Source: Xanthobacter tagetidis (GTDB lineage: Bacteria; Pseudomonadota; Alphaproteobacteria; Rhizobiales; Xanthobacteraceae). From it: a stretch of 64,000 nucleotides of DNA. The stretch's first letter is position 1; every line of letters starts with the position of its first letter. Shown here in pieces: positions 24,331-32,165 of the stretch. Location: assembly GCF_003667445.1 (NCBI RefSeq), contig NZ_RCTF01000021.1, forward strand, positions 36,944 to 100,943, in the 5' to 3' direction. A model generated the notes under the pieces. It was given only the letters and a program-made list of their open reading frames with translations, was not told the origin of the DNA and searched no databases. The translations under genes were made by a program, and so were the position numbers.

Positions 24331-25934
24331 CCCGCGCCCCACGCCCCGACGACCATCTGCTGCACGCTTGCATCGCGGCCCATGCCGCGGCCCAGCCGGA
24401 CAAGCCGGCCATCGTCTGGTACGGGCAGACGATCACCTACGGCGCGCTGCACCGGCTGATCGAGGGCTGCGCGGCGCTGCTCGCGCGCCGCGGCGTCGGC
24501 AAGGGCGACCGGGTGGTGCTGTTCATGCAGAACTGCCCGCAATACATCGTCGCGCATTTCGGCATCCAGCGCCTCGGCGCCATCGTCTGCCCGTGCAGCC
24601 CGCTCTACAAGGCGCACGAACTCGCCTACCAGATCGCCGATCTGGAGCCGAAGGCGCTCATCGCCGCCGACGACCTGCTGCCGGTGGTCGCGGCGGTCGC
24701 CGCCGAGACGCCGGTCGGCCAGGTGCTGCTGGTGAACCACGCGGACCTTCTGCCCGACGCGCCGACCTACCCGGTGCCGCCGCAGCTCCAGGCCGCAGCG
24801 CGGGCGATCCCGCCGGAGCAGGACTTCCTCGCGCTGATCGCGGCCGAGGCGGACGCGCCCCCGGCACCGTCCATCGCGCCGGACGACGTGGCGATGATCA
24901 TCTACACCTCCGGCACCACGGGCCGGCCCAAGGGGGCGATGATCGGCCACCGCAGCGTCGTCTTCAAAAGCGCCGGCGCGGTGGCCTTCATGGACATGCG
25001 GGCGGACGACGTGCACCTGTCGATCCCGCCGCTCTACCACATCTCCGGCATGCTCTGCGGCTTCGACATCCCGCTGATCTCGGGCGCGACGCTGGTGCTG
25101 CATTTCCGGTTCGATGCGGCGGCCGCCATGGCCTCCATCGCGCGCCACAAGGTCACCTACTGGAAGAGCATCTCCCCCATGCTGGTGGCCTGCATGGGCC
25201 ATGAGGGGGAGCGCTGGGATCTTTCCTCGCTGCGCATCACCACCGCCACCAGCTTCGGCGTGCGCGCGACGCCCGAGATGTCGGCGCGCTGGGCCGCCTT
25301 CACCGGCGGCTGCACCGTGAGCGAATCCGGCTACGGCATGACCGAGACCCACACCTTCGACGCCATGATGCCGCGCGACGCGGTGAAATGGGGGCCGGTG
25401 GGCACGCTCATGCCCGGCGTGGGCTGCCGCATCGTCGATCCCGCCACCGGCCGCGACATGCCGCCGGGCGCCGAGGGCGAAATCCTGCTGAAGAGCCCCG
25501 GCAATTTCCTCGGCTACTGGCGCCAGCCCGAGAAGACGCGCGAGACCCTGCGCGACGGCTGGGTCCATACCGGCGACATCGGCACCCTCGACGCGGACGG
25601 CTACCTCTCCTGGCTCGGGCGCTACAAGGAACTCATCAAGGTCTCCGGCTACAGCGTCTTCCCGGAGGACGTGGAGATCATCCTCATGCGCCACCCTCAG
25701 GTGGAGCGGGCCGCCGTGCTCGGCGTGCCGCATCCCACCAAGGGCGAGGTGGTGAACGCGGTGGTGATCCGCCGCGGCGAGGGGGCGGGCCTCACCGCCG
25801 AGGCGCTTGCCGCCTGGTGCCGGGACAACATGGCGCCCTACAAGGTGCCCCAGCGCATCGCCTTCCGCGACGCCCTGCCCATGACGGCGTCGGGCAAGGT
25901 GATCCGCGGCGCGCTCCTGAAGGAGCTGGCATGA
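24327..25934 (+). CDS. AMP-dependent acyl-CoA synthetase/ligase
   Basis: 535 residues from the ATG at 24327. Adenylate-forming motifs run in order: YTSGTTGRPKGAM (P-loop, about residue 195), ESGYGMTETHTF (A5), GWVHTGDIGTLDADGYLSWLGRYKELIKVSGY (A7-A8 hinge) and the catalytic Lys in MTASGKVIRG near the C-terminus. It activates a carboxylic acid as acyl-AMP and then acyl-CoA. Its coupling with an overlapping crotonase suggests the CoA ester is processed further. The acid is unknown. Confidence 0.93.
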   Translation: MTRAPRPDDHLLHACIAAHAAAQPDKPAIVWYGQTITYGALHRLIEGCAALLARRGVGKGDRVVLFMQNCPQYIVAHFGIQRLGAIVCPCSPLYKAHELAYQIADLEPKALIAADDLLPVVAAVAAETPVGQVLLVNHADLLPDAPTYPVPPQLQAAARAIPPEQDFLALIAAEADAPPAPSIAPDDVAMIIYTSGTTGRPKGAMIGHRSVVFKSAGAVAFMDMRADDVHLSIPPLYHISGMLCGFDIPLISGATLVLHFRFDAAAAMASIARHKVTYWKSISPMLVACMGHEGERWDLSSLRITTATSFGVRATPEMSARWAAFTGGCTVSESGYGMTETHTFDAMMPRDAVKWGPVGTLMPGVGCRIVDPATGRDMPPGAEGEILLKSPGNFLGYWRQPEKTRETLRDGWVHTGDIGTLDADGYLSWLGRYKELIKVSGYSVFPEDVEIILMRHPQVERAAVLGVPHPTKGEVVNAVVIRRGEGAGLTAEALAAWCRDNMAPYKVPQRIAFRDALPMTASGKVIRGALLKELA

Positions 25935-26923
25935 GCGCCCGGCCGCTGGTCCTGCTCACCAATCCCATGCATCCGGAGCCGCAGGCGCGGCTCGCGGCCC
26001 ACGCGGACGTGCGCCTCGCACCCGCCACCGACGCGCAGACGCTGGCCCGCGCGGCGCTGGATGCGGACATCGTCATCGTGCGCGCGCCGCTGCCGCCGGA
26101 GGCGCTGGCCGGCGCGCGGCTGCGCGGCGCCATTCGCCACGGCGCCGGGGTCGACATGATCCCAGTCGAGGAGGCGAGCCGGCTGGGCATCGCGGTCGCC
26201 AACGTGCCCGGCGTCAACGCTGTCTCGGTGGCGGAATATGCGGTCGGCCAGATCATCGCGCTGACCCACCGGCTGCGCCGCATCGACGCGACGCTGCGCG
26301 CCGAGGGCTGGGCTGCCGCCCGCGCCCTCACCGACGGCACGCACGAAGTCGCGGGCCGCACCATCGGCATCGTCGGCCTCGGCGCCATCGGCCGCGAGGT
26401 GGCGCGCATCTGCCATTTCGGCCTCGGCGCGAAGGTGCTCGGCGCCCGGCGCTCGGACGCGCCGATGCCCGATCATGTGGAGCCGGAGACGCTGGAGGAC
26501 CTGTTCGCCCGCTCCGATGTGGTGGTGCTCGCCTGCCCCCTGAACGAGAGCACGCGCGGCCTTGTCGGCGCGGGCCTGTTCGGGCGCATGAAGCCGGGCA
26601 GCTACCTCGTCAACGTGGCGCGCGGGCCGGTGGTGGACGAGGCGGCGCTGATCGCGGCGCTCACCGACGGGCCGCTCGCCGGCGCGGCACTCGACGTGTT
26701 CGCCGAGCAGCCGCTGCCGGCCGCCTCGCCGCTCCTCGCCATGCCGCACGTGATCCTCTCCGCCCACCTCGCGGGCCTCACCGACGACGCCATGCGGCGC
26801 ATGGGGGAGGGGGCGGTCGACCAGGCGCTCCAGCTCCTCAGGGGCGAACTGCCCCGCCATCTGTTCAACCCTGAGGCGGAAGTGGCCATCCGCGCCCGCC
26901 TGCAAGAATTGGGACCGAGATGA
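25931..26923 (+). CDS. D-2-hydroxyacid dehydrogenase family protein
   Basis: 330 residues. The NAD-binding signature is GRTIGIVGLGAIGREVARI (about residue 140). Catalytic-domain motifs are MKPGSYLVNVARGPVVDEAAL and the Glu/His region DVFAEQPLP/VILSAHLAGLTDDAM. It interconverts a 2-hydroxy acid and a 2-oxo acid with NAD(P). The ATG overlaps the ligase stop (ATGA) and the gene end overlaps the next start by four bases, so the four genes are translationally coupled. Confidence 0.92.
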   Translation: MSARPLVLLTNPMHPEPQARLAAHADVRLAPATDAQTLARAALDADIVIVRAPLPPEALAGARLRGAIRHGAGVDMIPVEEASRLGIAVANVPGVNAVSVAEYAVGQIIALTHRLRRIDATLRAEGWAAARALTDGTHEVAGRTIGIVGLGAIGREVARICHFGLGAKVLGARRSDAPMPDHVEPETLEDLFARSDVVVLACPLNESTRGLVGAGLFGRMKPGSYLVNVARGPVVDEAALIAALTDGPLAGAALDVFAEQPLPAASPLLAMPHVILSAHLAGLTDDAMRRMGEGAVDQALQLLRGELPRHLFNPEAEVAIRARLQELGPR

Positions 26924-28086
26924 AGATCAAGTCCGTCCTCGCCCGCTGGGTGCATGTGCCCATCCCCTACGAGCAGCAGCACGTCTCCGACTTCGGCCGG
27001 GTCGCCTCGTTCGACTGCGTGCTGGTGCGCATCGAGACCGCGTGCGGCCTTGTCGGTTATGGCGAGGCGAAGGAGGAGGTGGGCAGCGAGGGCAACAGTC
27101 ATGCCTTGGTGGCGCTCATCAACAACAAGTATGCCCCCGCTCTGGTGGGCGAGGACCCGCGCGACATCTCCCGGCTGTGGGAGGTGATGTACAACGGCTG
27201 CCGCGCCCATTACGCGCTGGCCGAGGGGCATGTGTTCCCGATCCTCGGGCGGCGCGGCGTCTCGGTCTCCGCCATCAGCGGCGTCGACCTCGCTCTGTGG
27301 GACATCCTCGGCAAGAGCCTCGGCGCGCCGGTGTGGCGGCTGCTCGGCGGGCGCAAGGCCGCGCGCATGCCGGCCTATGCCTCGGGCGGCTGGGCGGACG
27401 AGGACGGCATCGGGCGCCAGCTCATGGGCTATGTGGAGCGCGGCGGCTTCAAGGCGGTGAAGATGCGGGTCGGCGTGATCGACGGCGACCCGGTGAACTC
27501 CGCCCGCCGGGTGCGCGCCGCCCGCCAAGCGCTCGGCCCGGACATCGGCCTCGCCTGCGATGCCCACGGCACCTACACGGTGGCGCAGGCCAAGCGCTTC
27601 TGCCGGATGGTGGAGGACCAGAACCTGATGTGGTTCGAGGAGCCGGTGACCGCCGACGACAAGCGCGGCATGGCCGAGGTGCGGGTGTCCAGTTCGGTGC
27701 CGATCGCCGCGGGCGAGAGCGAGTTCAACCGCTTCGACTTCCGCGACCTGGCCGAGCTGCGGGCCGCCGACGTGTTCCAGCCCGACCTCGCCATCTGCGG
27801 CGGCATAACCGAGGCCATGCGCATCGGCGCCATCGCCTCGGCCTTCAACCTGCGGCTCGCGCCGCATCTGTGGACCGGCGCGCTCGCCTTCGCCGCCGGC
27901 CTCCATGTCTCCGCCGCCTCGCCGGCGGGGTGGATTCTCGAATACTCGCTCGGCGCCAATCCGCTGCTGCACGATTTGGCCGAGGAGACATTCACGGTGG
28001 TCGACGGGATGCTCGACATCCCCGACCGCCCGGGCCTCGGCGTGACCGTGCGGGAAGCGTTCGCCGAGCGCCACGCCATCGCCTGA
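26920..28086 (+). CDS. Enolase-superfamily (mandelate racemase/muconate lactonizing) enzyme
   Basis: 388 residues with a capping domain and a barrel. Metal ligands are clear: Asp in LACDAHGTY, Glu in WFEEPVT and Glu in IAAGESEFN. The His of the His-Asp dyad is in LAPHLWTG. The strand that usually reads KxK reads AVKMRVG here, so one lysine is an arginine. That may remove one of the two general bases. A sugar-acid or hydroxyacid dehydratase is the likely role. It is the last of the four coupled genes. Confidence 0.88.
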   Translation: MKIKSVLARWVHVPIPYEQQHVSDFGRVASFDCVLVRIETACGLVGYGEAKEEVGSEGNSHALVALINNKYAPALVGEDPRDISRLWEVMYNGCRAHYALAEGHVFPILGRRGVSVSAISGVDLALWDILGKSLGAPVWRLLGGRKAARMPAYASGGWADEDGIGRQLMGYVERGGFKAVKMRVGVIDGDPVNSARRVRAARQALGPDIGLACDAHGTYTVAQAKRFCRMVEDQNLMWFEEPVTADDKRGMAEVRVSSSVPIAAGESEFNRFDFRDLAELRAADVFQPDLAICGGITEAMRIGAIASAFNLRLAPHLWTGALAFAAGLHVSAASPAGWILEYSLGANPLLHDLAEETFTVVDGMLDIPDRPGLGVTVREAFAERHAIA

Positions 28087-28186
28087 TCCGGCCGGGACCG
28101 GATTTGGCGGGATAGGGCGGGATTTCGCGGGATCTGGCCGGGACCAGGCGCCGATCGCCGGGACCGGCCCGGGATTGCACCAGGAC
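28087..28186. repeat. GGGA(C/T)-rich low-complexity stretch
   Basis: Seven GGGAC or GGGAT words within about 80 bases, in CCGGGACCGG and GCGGGAT contexts, lie between the enolase-superfamily gene and the Bug receptor. A reverse-complement relative lies at 52940-53040. Confidence 0.6.
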
Positions 28187-28233
28187 CAAGACCAAGAAAC
28201 CAAAAAATCAACAGGAAACACAAGGAGATCGCA

Positions 28234-29241
28234 ATGACAGACCGCACCGCCGTCCGGCCCTGGCTCCGCCGGACAGTCCTCGCCCTTCCGCTCGCCATGC
28301 TCGGCGCCGCAGCGCTTTTCGCCACCCCGGCGGCGGCGCAGACCAAGTATCCGGAGAAGACGATCCGGATCATCGTCCCGTTCGCCGCCGGCGGCGCCAG
28401 CGACGCCCTCGCCCGCCTCGTCGGCCAGAAGATGCAGGAGGCCTGGGGCCAGCCGGTGGTGGTCGAGAACAAGCCGGGCGCCGGCGGCAACATCGGCGCC
28501 GACTTCGTCGCCAAGTCCGACCCCGACGGCTACACGCTGCTGCTCTCGGCGGCCGGATTCATGTCGGTCAATCCGTGGGTCTATCCGAACCTGTCCTACA
28601 ATCCGGCCGAGTTCACGCCGCTGACGCTGCTGGTGAAGGCGCCCCTGCTTCTGGTGGTGAAGCCGGACCTTCCGGTCAAGGATATCAAGGAGTTCGTCGC
28701 CTACGTGAAGGCCAACCCCGGCAAGGTGAACGTCGGCAACGGCGGCAACGGCACCGCCCAGCACATGGGCGGCGTCTACCTCGCGGGCGAGGCCAAGCTC
28801 GACCTGGCGCACGTCCCCTACAAGGGCTCGGCGCCGGCCACAACCGACCTCCTCGCCGGCATCACCGATGCCCAGTTCGACAACATGGTCACGCTCGTTC
28901 CCTACGTGAAGCAGGGCAAGCTGAAGGCGCTCGCCGTCTCCTCTTTGGTGCGCTCGGGCGCGCTGCCGGAGGTGCCGACCATCGCCGAGACCATCCTGCC
29001 CGGCTTCGAGACCGGGACCTGGTACGGCATCGTCGGTCCGGCCGGCATCCCGGCCCCGGTGGCGGACAAGATCTCCACCGAGCTGCGCCGCATCGTGGCG
29101 CTGCCGGAGATCAAGGAGAAGCTCGCCGCCATGGGCCTGGAGCCGGACGGCATGAGCGGCGCCCAGTACGGCGCCTTCATCAAGTCCGAACTCGCCAAGT
29201 ACGAGAAGATCGTCAAGGCCTCCGGCCTGAAGATCCAGTGA
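28234..29241 (+). CDS. Tripartite tricarboxylate transporter receptor (Bug/TctC family)
   Basis: 335 residues with a signal peptide (hydrophobic core about residues 15-33, cleavage near PAAAQTKYP). Bug landmarks are present: KTIRIIVPFAAGGASDALAR, PVVVENKPGAGGNIGADFVAK and DPDGYTLLLS. AAGGAGA precedes the ATG. It binds a carboxylate in the periplasm. No tctAB genes adjoin it; the nearest pair is at 32166-34164. Its stop overlaps the hydroxyacid oxidase ATG by one base, hinting that the ligand is related to that enzyme's substrate. Confidence 0.93.
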   Translation: MTDRTAVRPWLRRTVLALPLAMLGAAALFATPAAAQTKYPEKTIRIIVPFAAGGASDALARLVGQKMQEAWGQPVVVENKPGAGGNIGADFVAKSDPDGYTLLLSAAGFMSVNPWVYPNLSYNPAEFTPLTLLVKAPLLLVVKPDLPVKDIKEFVAYVKANPGKVNVGNGGNGTAQHMGGVYLAGEAKLDLAHVPYKGSAPATTDLLAGITDAQFDNMVTLVPYVKQGKLKALAVSSLVRSGALPEVPTIAETILPGFETGTWYGIVGPAGIPAPVADKISTELRRIVALPEIKEKLAAMGLEPDGMSGAQYGAFIKSELAKYEKIVKASGLKIQ

Positions 29242-30431
29242 TGCCAGCCTCCGGCGCGGCGGGGGAGCGGGCGCTCGCCCGCTTCCTGAGCGTCGCCGAC
29301 ATGGAGCGGGCGGCGGCGCGCCGCCTCCCGCGCCTCGTTCACGCCTTCGTCTCGGGCGGCGTCGAGGACGAGGTGACGCTGCGCGCCAACCGCGCCGCGT
29401 TCGATCGCCTGATGCTGCGCCCGCGCGGCTTTGCGGGCGTGTCCAACATCCGCCAGGAGGTGGAACTGTGGGGGCGGCGCTATGCGTCCCCCATCGGTAT
29501 CGCGCCCATGGGCGTCGCCGCCATCTGCCGCCGCGACTGCGACCTGGAACTCGCCCGCGCCGCCCGCGCGGCCGGCATGCCCTTCATCCTCAGCGGCGTC
29601 TCCACCTTTCCGCTGGAGGACCTGGAGCGGCAGGTGCCGGGCACCTGGTACCAAGGCTACCTGCCGGGCGACACGGACCGGCTCGGCCGCATCCTCGCCC
29701 GGCTGGAGCGCGCCGGCATCGAGGTGCTGGTGGTGACCTGCGACACGCCGGTGGCGGGCAACCGCGAGAACAACATCCGCAACGGCTTTTCCATTCCATT
29801 CCGGCCTTCGCTGCGGCTGGCGCTCGACGGCCTCGCCCATCCCCGCTGGCTCATCGAGGTGCTGGCGCGCACTCTCGCCACGTCCGGCGTGCCGCGCTTC
29901 GCCAACCTCTACGAGGAGGTGGGGCCGGCGATCACCACCGAGCCCAAGCAGGGCTTCCGCGGCGGCCGCGACCTCTTCACCTGGGAGCACATGGCCTGGA
30001 TCCGCGCGCGCTGGGCTGGGCGGCTCGTGGTGAAGGGCATCCTCCACCCGGCCGATGCCCACGCGGCGGTGGCCTGCGGCGCGGACGGCATCATCGTGTC
30101 GAACCATGGCGGGCGTCAGCTCGATGGCGCCGTGCCGTCGATCCTCGCCCTGGCGGACGTGGTGAAGAGCGTGCCCGCGGCATTTCCGGTGATGATCGAC
30201 AGCGGCTTCCGGCGCGGCACCGATGTCATCAAGGCGCTCGCGCTCGGTGCGCGGCTCGTGTTCCTGGGCCGGCCCTTCCTCTACGGCGCGGCGGTCGCGG
30301 GCGCGGCGGGCGCGCTCAGGGTCCACGAAATCCTGCGGTCCGAGATCGCCCGCGACCTCGCGCTGCTCGGCGTCAGGGACGTCCGCAGCCTCGACGAATC
30401 TGTGCTGGCCCCGGTGGCTCCGTCCCCGTAA
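29241..30431 (+). CDS. FMN-dependent alpha-hydroxy-acid oxidase/dehydrogenase
   Basis: 396 residues from the ATG at 29241 (TGATG coupling with the Bug gene). FMN-family residues are seen: Tyr in WYQGYLPGDTDR, Lys in LVVKGILHPADA, the catalytic His in SNHGGRQLDG, Arg in DSGFRRGTDV and a FLGRPFLYG phosphate loop. It oxidises an L-2-hydroxy acid to a 2-oxo acid, probably passing electrons to quinone (lactate/mandelate dehydrogenase branch) or oxygen. It converges on the HpcH aldolase gene with nine bases between the stops. Confidence 0.92.
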   Translation: MPASGAAGERALARFLSVADMERAAARRLPRLVHAFVSGGVEDEVTLRANRAAFDRLMLRPRGFAGVSNIRQEVELWGRRYASPIGIAPMGVAAICRRDCDLELARAARAAGMPFILSGVSTFPLEDLERQVPGTWYQGYLPGDTDRLGRILARLERAGIEVLVVTCDTPVAGNRENNIRNGFSIPFRPSLRLALDGLAHPRWLIEVLARTLATSGVPRFANLYEEVGPAITTEPKQGFRGGRDLFTWEHMAWIRARWAGRLVVKGILHPADAHAAVACGADGIIVSNHGGRQLDGAVPSILALADVVKSVPAAFPVMIDSGFRRGTDVIKALALGARLVFLGRPFLYGAAVAGAAGALRVHEILRSEIARDLALLGVRDVRSLDESVLAPVAPSP

Positions 30432-30440
30432 CGGCGGAGG

Positions 30441-31220
30441 TCAGGCCCCCACGCCGTTCGCCCCGTAGCGCGCCGCGAGCTGGTCGGTCGCCCGCGCCAG
30501 CAGGCCCATGTCGACGCCCACGGCGATGAACACCGCGCCCGCCTCCAGGTAGCGGTCGATGAGATGCGGTTCGGTGGTGAGCACGCCGGCCGGCTTGCCG
30601 GCAGCGCGGATGCGGCGGATGGCGTCGCACACCATCTCCACCACCTCCGGATGGGACGGCGCGCCCAGATGGCCGATGCTGGCGGCAAGGTCCGCCGGGC
30701 CGATGAAGATGCCGTCCACGCCATCGACGGCGGCGATATTCTCCAGGTCGTCGATCGCGGTCTTTGTCTCCACCTGCACCAGCAGGCACAGCTCCTGCGC
30801 GGCGCGCGCGGGATAGTCCTTCACGCGCCCGAAGCGCGTCGCGCGGGAGGTGCCGCCGACGCCGCGGATGCCCTCGGGCGGGTAGCGCGTGGCCGCCACC
30901 GCGTGCTCGGCCTCGGCCCGGTTCTGGACGTAGGGCAGCAGCAGCGTCTGCGCGCCGATGTCGAGATAGCGCTTGATGAGCACCGGGTCGTTCCAGGCCG
31001 GCCGGACCACGGGCGCGGTCGCGTAGGGCGCCACCGCCTGGAGTTGGCCGAGCACGGTGTCGATCTCGTTGGGGGAATGCTCGGTGTCGAGCAGCAGCCA
31101 GTCGAAGCCGGCACCGGCCACCACTTCTGCCGCATAGGGATTGGAGAGGGTGCACCACAGGCCGACCTGCCGCTTGCCTGCGGCGATGGCATGCTTGAAG
31201 GGGTTCGACGGCAGGTCCAT
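30441..31220 (-). CDS. HpcH/HpaI family class II aldolase
   Basis: 259 residues. Motifs are QVGLWCTLSNPYAAEVVA, FDWLLLDTEHSPNEI, APVVRPAWND, QVETKTAIDDLENIAAVDGVD and GIFIGPADLAASIG, which contain the metal-binding Glu/Asp and the catalytic Arg of the 2-oxo-acid aldolase family. In the homoprotocatechuate route HpaI splits 4-hydroxy-2-oxoheptanedioate into pyruvate and succinic semialdehyde. A similar cleavage is likely here, after the HpaH-type hydratase at 37057. It is divergent from the IclR regulator. Confidence 0.9.
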   Translation of the reverse strand: MDLPSNPFKHAIAAGKRQVGLWCTLSNPYAAEVVAGAGFDWLLLDTEHSPNEIDTVLGQLQAVAPYATAPVVRPAWNDPVLIKRYLDIGAQTLLLPYVQNRAEAEHAVAATRYPPEGIRGVGGTSRATRFGRVKDYPARAAQELCLLVQVETKTAIDDLENIAAVDGVDGIFIGPADLAASIGHLGAPSHPEVVEMVCDAIRRIRAAGKPAGVLTTEPHLIDRYLEAGAVFIAVGVDMGLLARATDQLAARYGANGVGA

Positions 31221-31301
31221 GGCGCGCTTCCTGTCAGCTCTCTGGCTCTCCCGCCCATGGGAGGCGCGTAGGTCTTGAAGACAAGGTCGAGCCGCGGCAA
31301 A

Positions 31302-31316
31302 TTCCACCATATGGAA
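31302..31316. promoter_or_regulatory. IclR-type operator TTCCA-N5-TGGAA, site 1
   Basis: TTCCA (31302-31306), CCATA, TGGAA (31312-31316). It overlaps the ATG at 31311 of the iclR gene and lies about 82 bases from the divergent aldolase start. It matches two sites in the 35 kb intergenic region. Confidence 0.65.
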
Positions 31317-32159
31317 AAAACCGCTGACACGGCTCCCGCCGCCGGTCTCGAACGCGAGCCGCGCAGCGCCGGCCGGGCGCCGACCAGGACCGTCACCGGC
31401 GCGCAGAGCATTCACCGCGCGTTCGGGGTGCTGCGCCTGCTGGCCAATGCCGGTGCCGGCGGCATGCGCCTCACCGAGATCGCCCAGGATCTCGGCCTCA
31501 CCCCGCCGACCGCCTACCGCATCCTCCAGGTGCTGATGGAGGAGGGCGCGGTCGAGCGCCTGCGCGCGGAGCGGCGCTACGTGGTCGGCGCCGAGGTGGC
31601 GCTGCTCGGCCTCTCGATCCGCTCGCGCGTGGGCTTGCAGGAGATCGCCGAGCCGATCCTCACGCGCCTGTGCGGCGAGGTGGGGGACGCCGTGTTCCTC
31701 ACCGTCCGCTCGGGCTTCGATTCCGTGTGCGCGGACCGGCGCATCGGCACCTATCCGGTGCAGGTGCTGTCGATCGGCGTCGGCTCGCGCCGCCCACTCG
31801 GGGTCAGCGTCGGCGGCATGGCGATCCTGTCCGCTCTGCCGGCCGCGAAGGCGAGCGCGATCCTCGCCGCCAATGCCGCGCGGTTCGAGCCCTACAACAC
31901 CACGCTGGAGACGCTTGCCGCGCGCCTCGCCAAGGCGCGGGAGCAGGGCTTCGTCTATGCCGATCCGGCGATCGTGCGCAGCACCCGGGCGCTGGCCTTT
32001 CCGGTTCATGATGCGGTGGGCAATCCGGCGTGCGCGATCAGCACCATCGCCATCCGCCGGCGCCTGCCGGCGAGCCGCATCGGCCCGCTGGTCACCCTGT
32101 TCCGCCGCGGCGCCGCGGAACTGTCGGAGGCGCTCGCCGCCATGGCCCGCCGGCGCTGA
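31311..32159 (+). CDS. IclR-family transcriptional regulator
   Basis: 282 residues from the ATG at 31311. An in-frame TTG at 31275 with GGGAGG about ten bases upstream would add 12 residues and place the operator inside the gene. The winged helix-turn-helix (SIHRAFGVLRLLANA, LTEIAQDLGLTPPTAYRILQVL) is followed by the effector domain (GDAVFLTVRSGFDSVCADR, PLGVSVGGMAILSALP, ACAISTIAIRRR). It is the likely regulator of the aldolase, the TctABC transporter and the 35564-39183 operon, all of which have TTCCA-N5-TGGAA sites in their control regions. Confidence 0.9.
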   Translation: MEKTADTAPAAGLEREPRSAGRAPTRTVTGAQSIHRAFGVLRLLANAGAGGMRLTEIAQDLGLTPPTAYRILQVLMEEGAVERLRAERRYVVGAEVALLGLSIRSRVGLQEIAEPILTRLCGEVGDAVFLTVRSGFDSVCADRRIGTYPVQVLSIGVGSRRPLGVSVGGMAILSALPAAKASAILAANAARFEPYNTTLETLAARLAKAREQGFVYADPAIVRSTRALAFPVHDAVGNPACAISTIAIRRRLPASRIGPLVTLFRRGAAELSEALAAMARRR

Positions 32160-32165
32160 CGCCGC

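Noticed and set aside
28234..29241. Bug receptor as part of the TctAB operon at 32166-34164
   Set aside because: It lies 3 kb away, on the other strand and in a different transcription unit; TctAB has its own receptor at 34274. Shared use remains possible but is not supported by layout.
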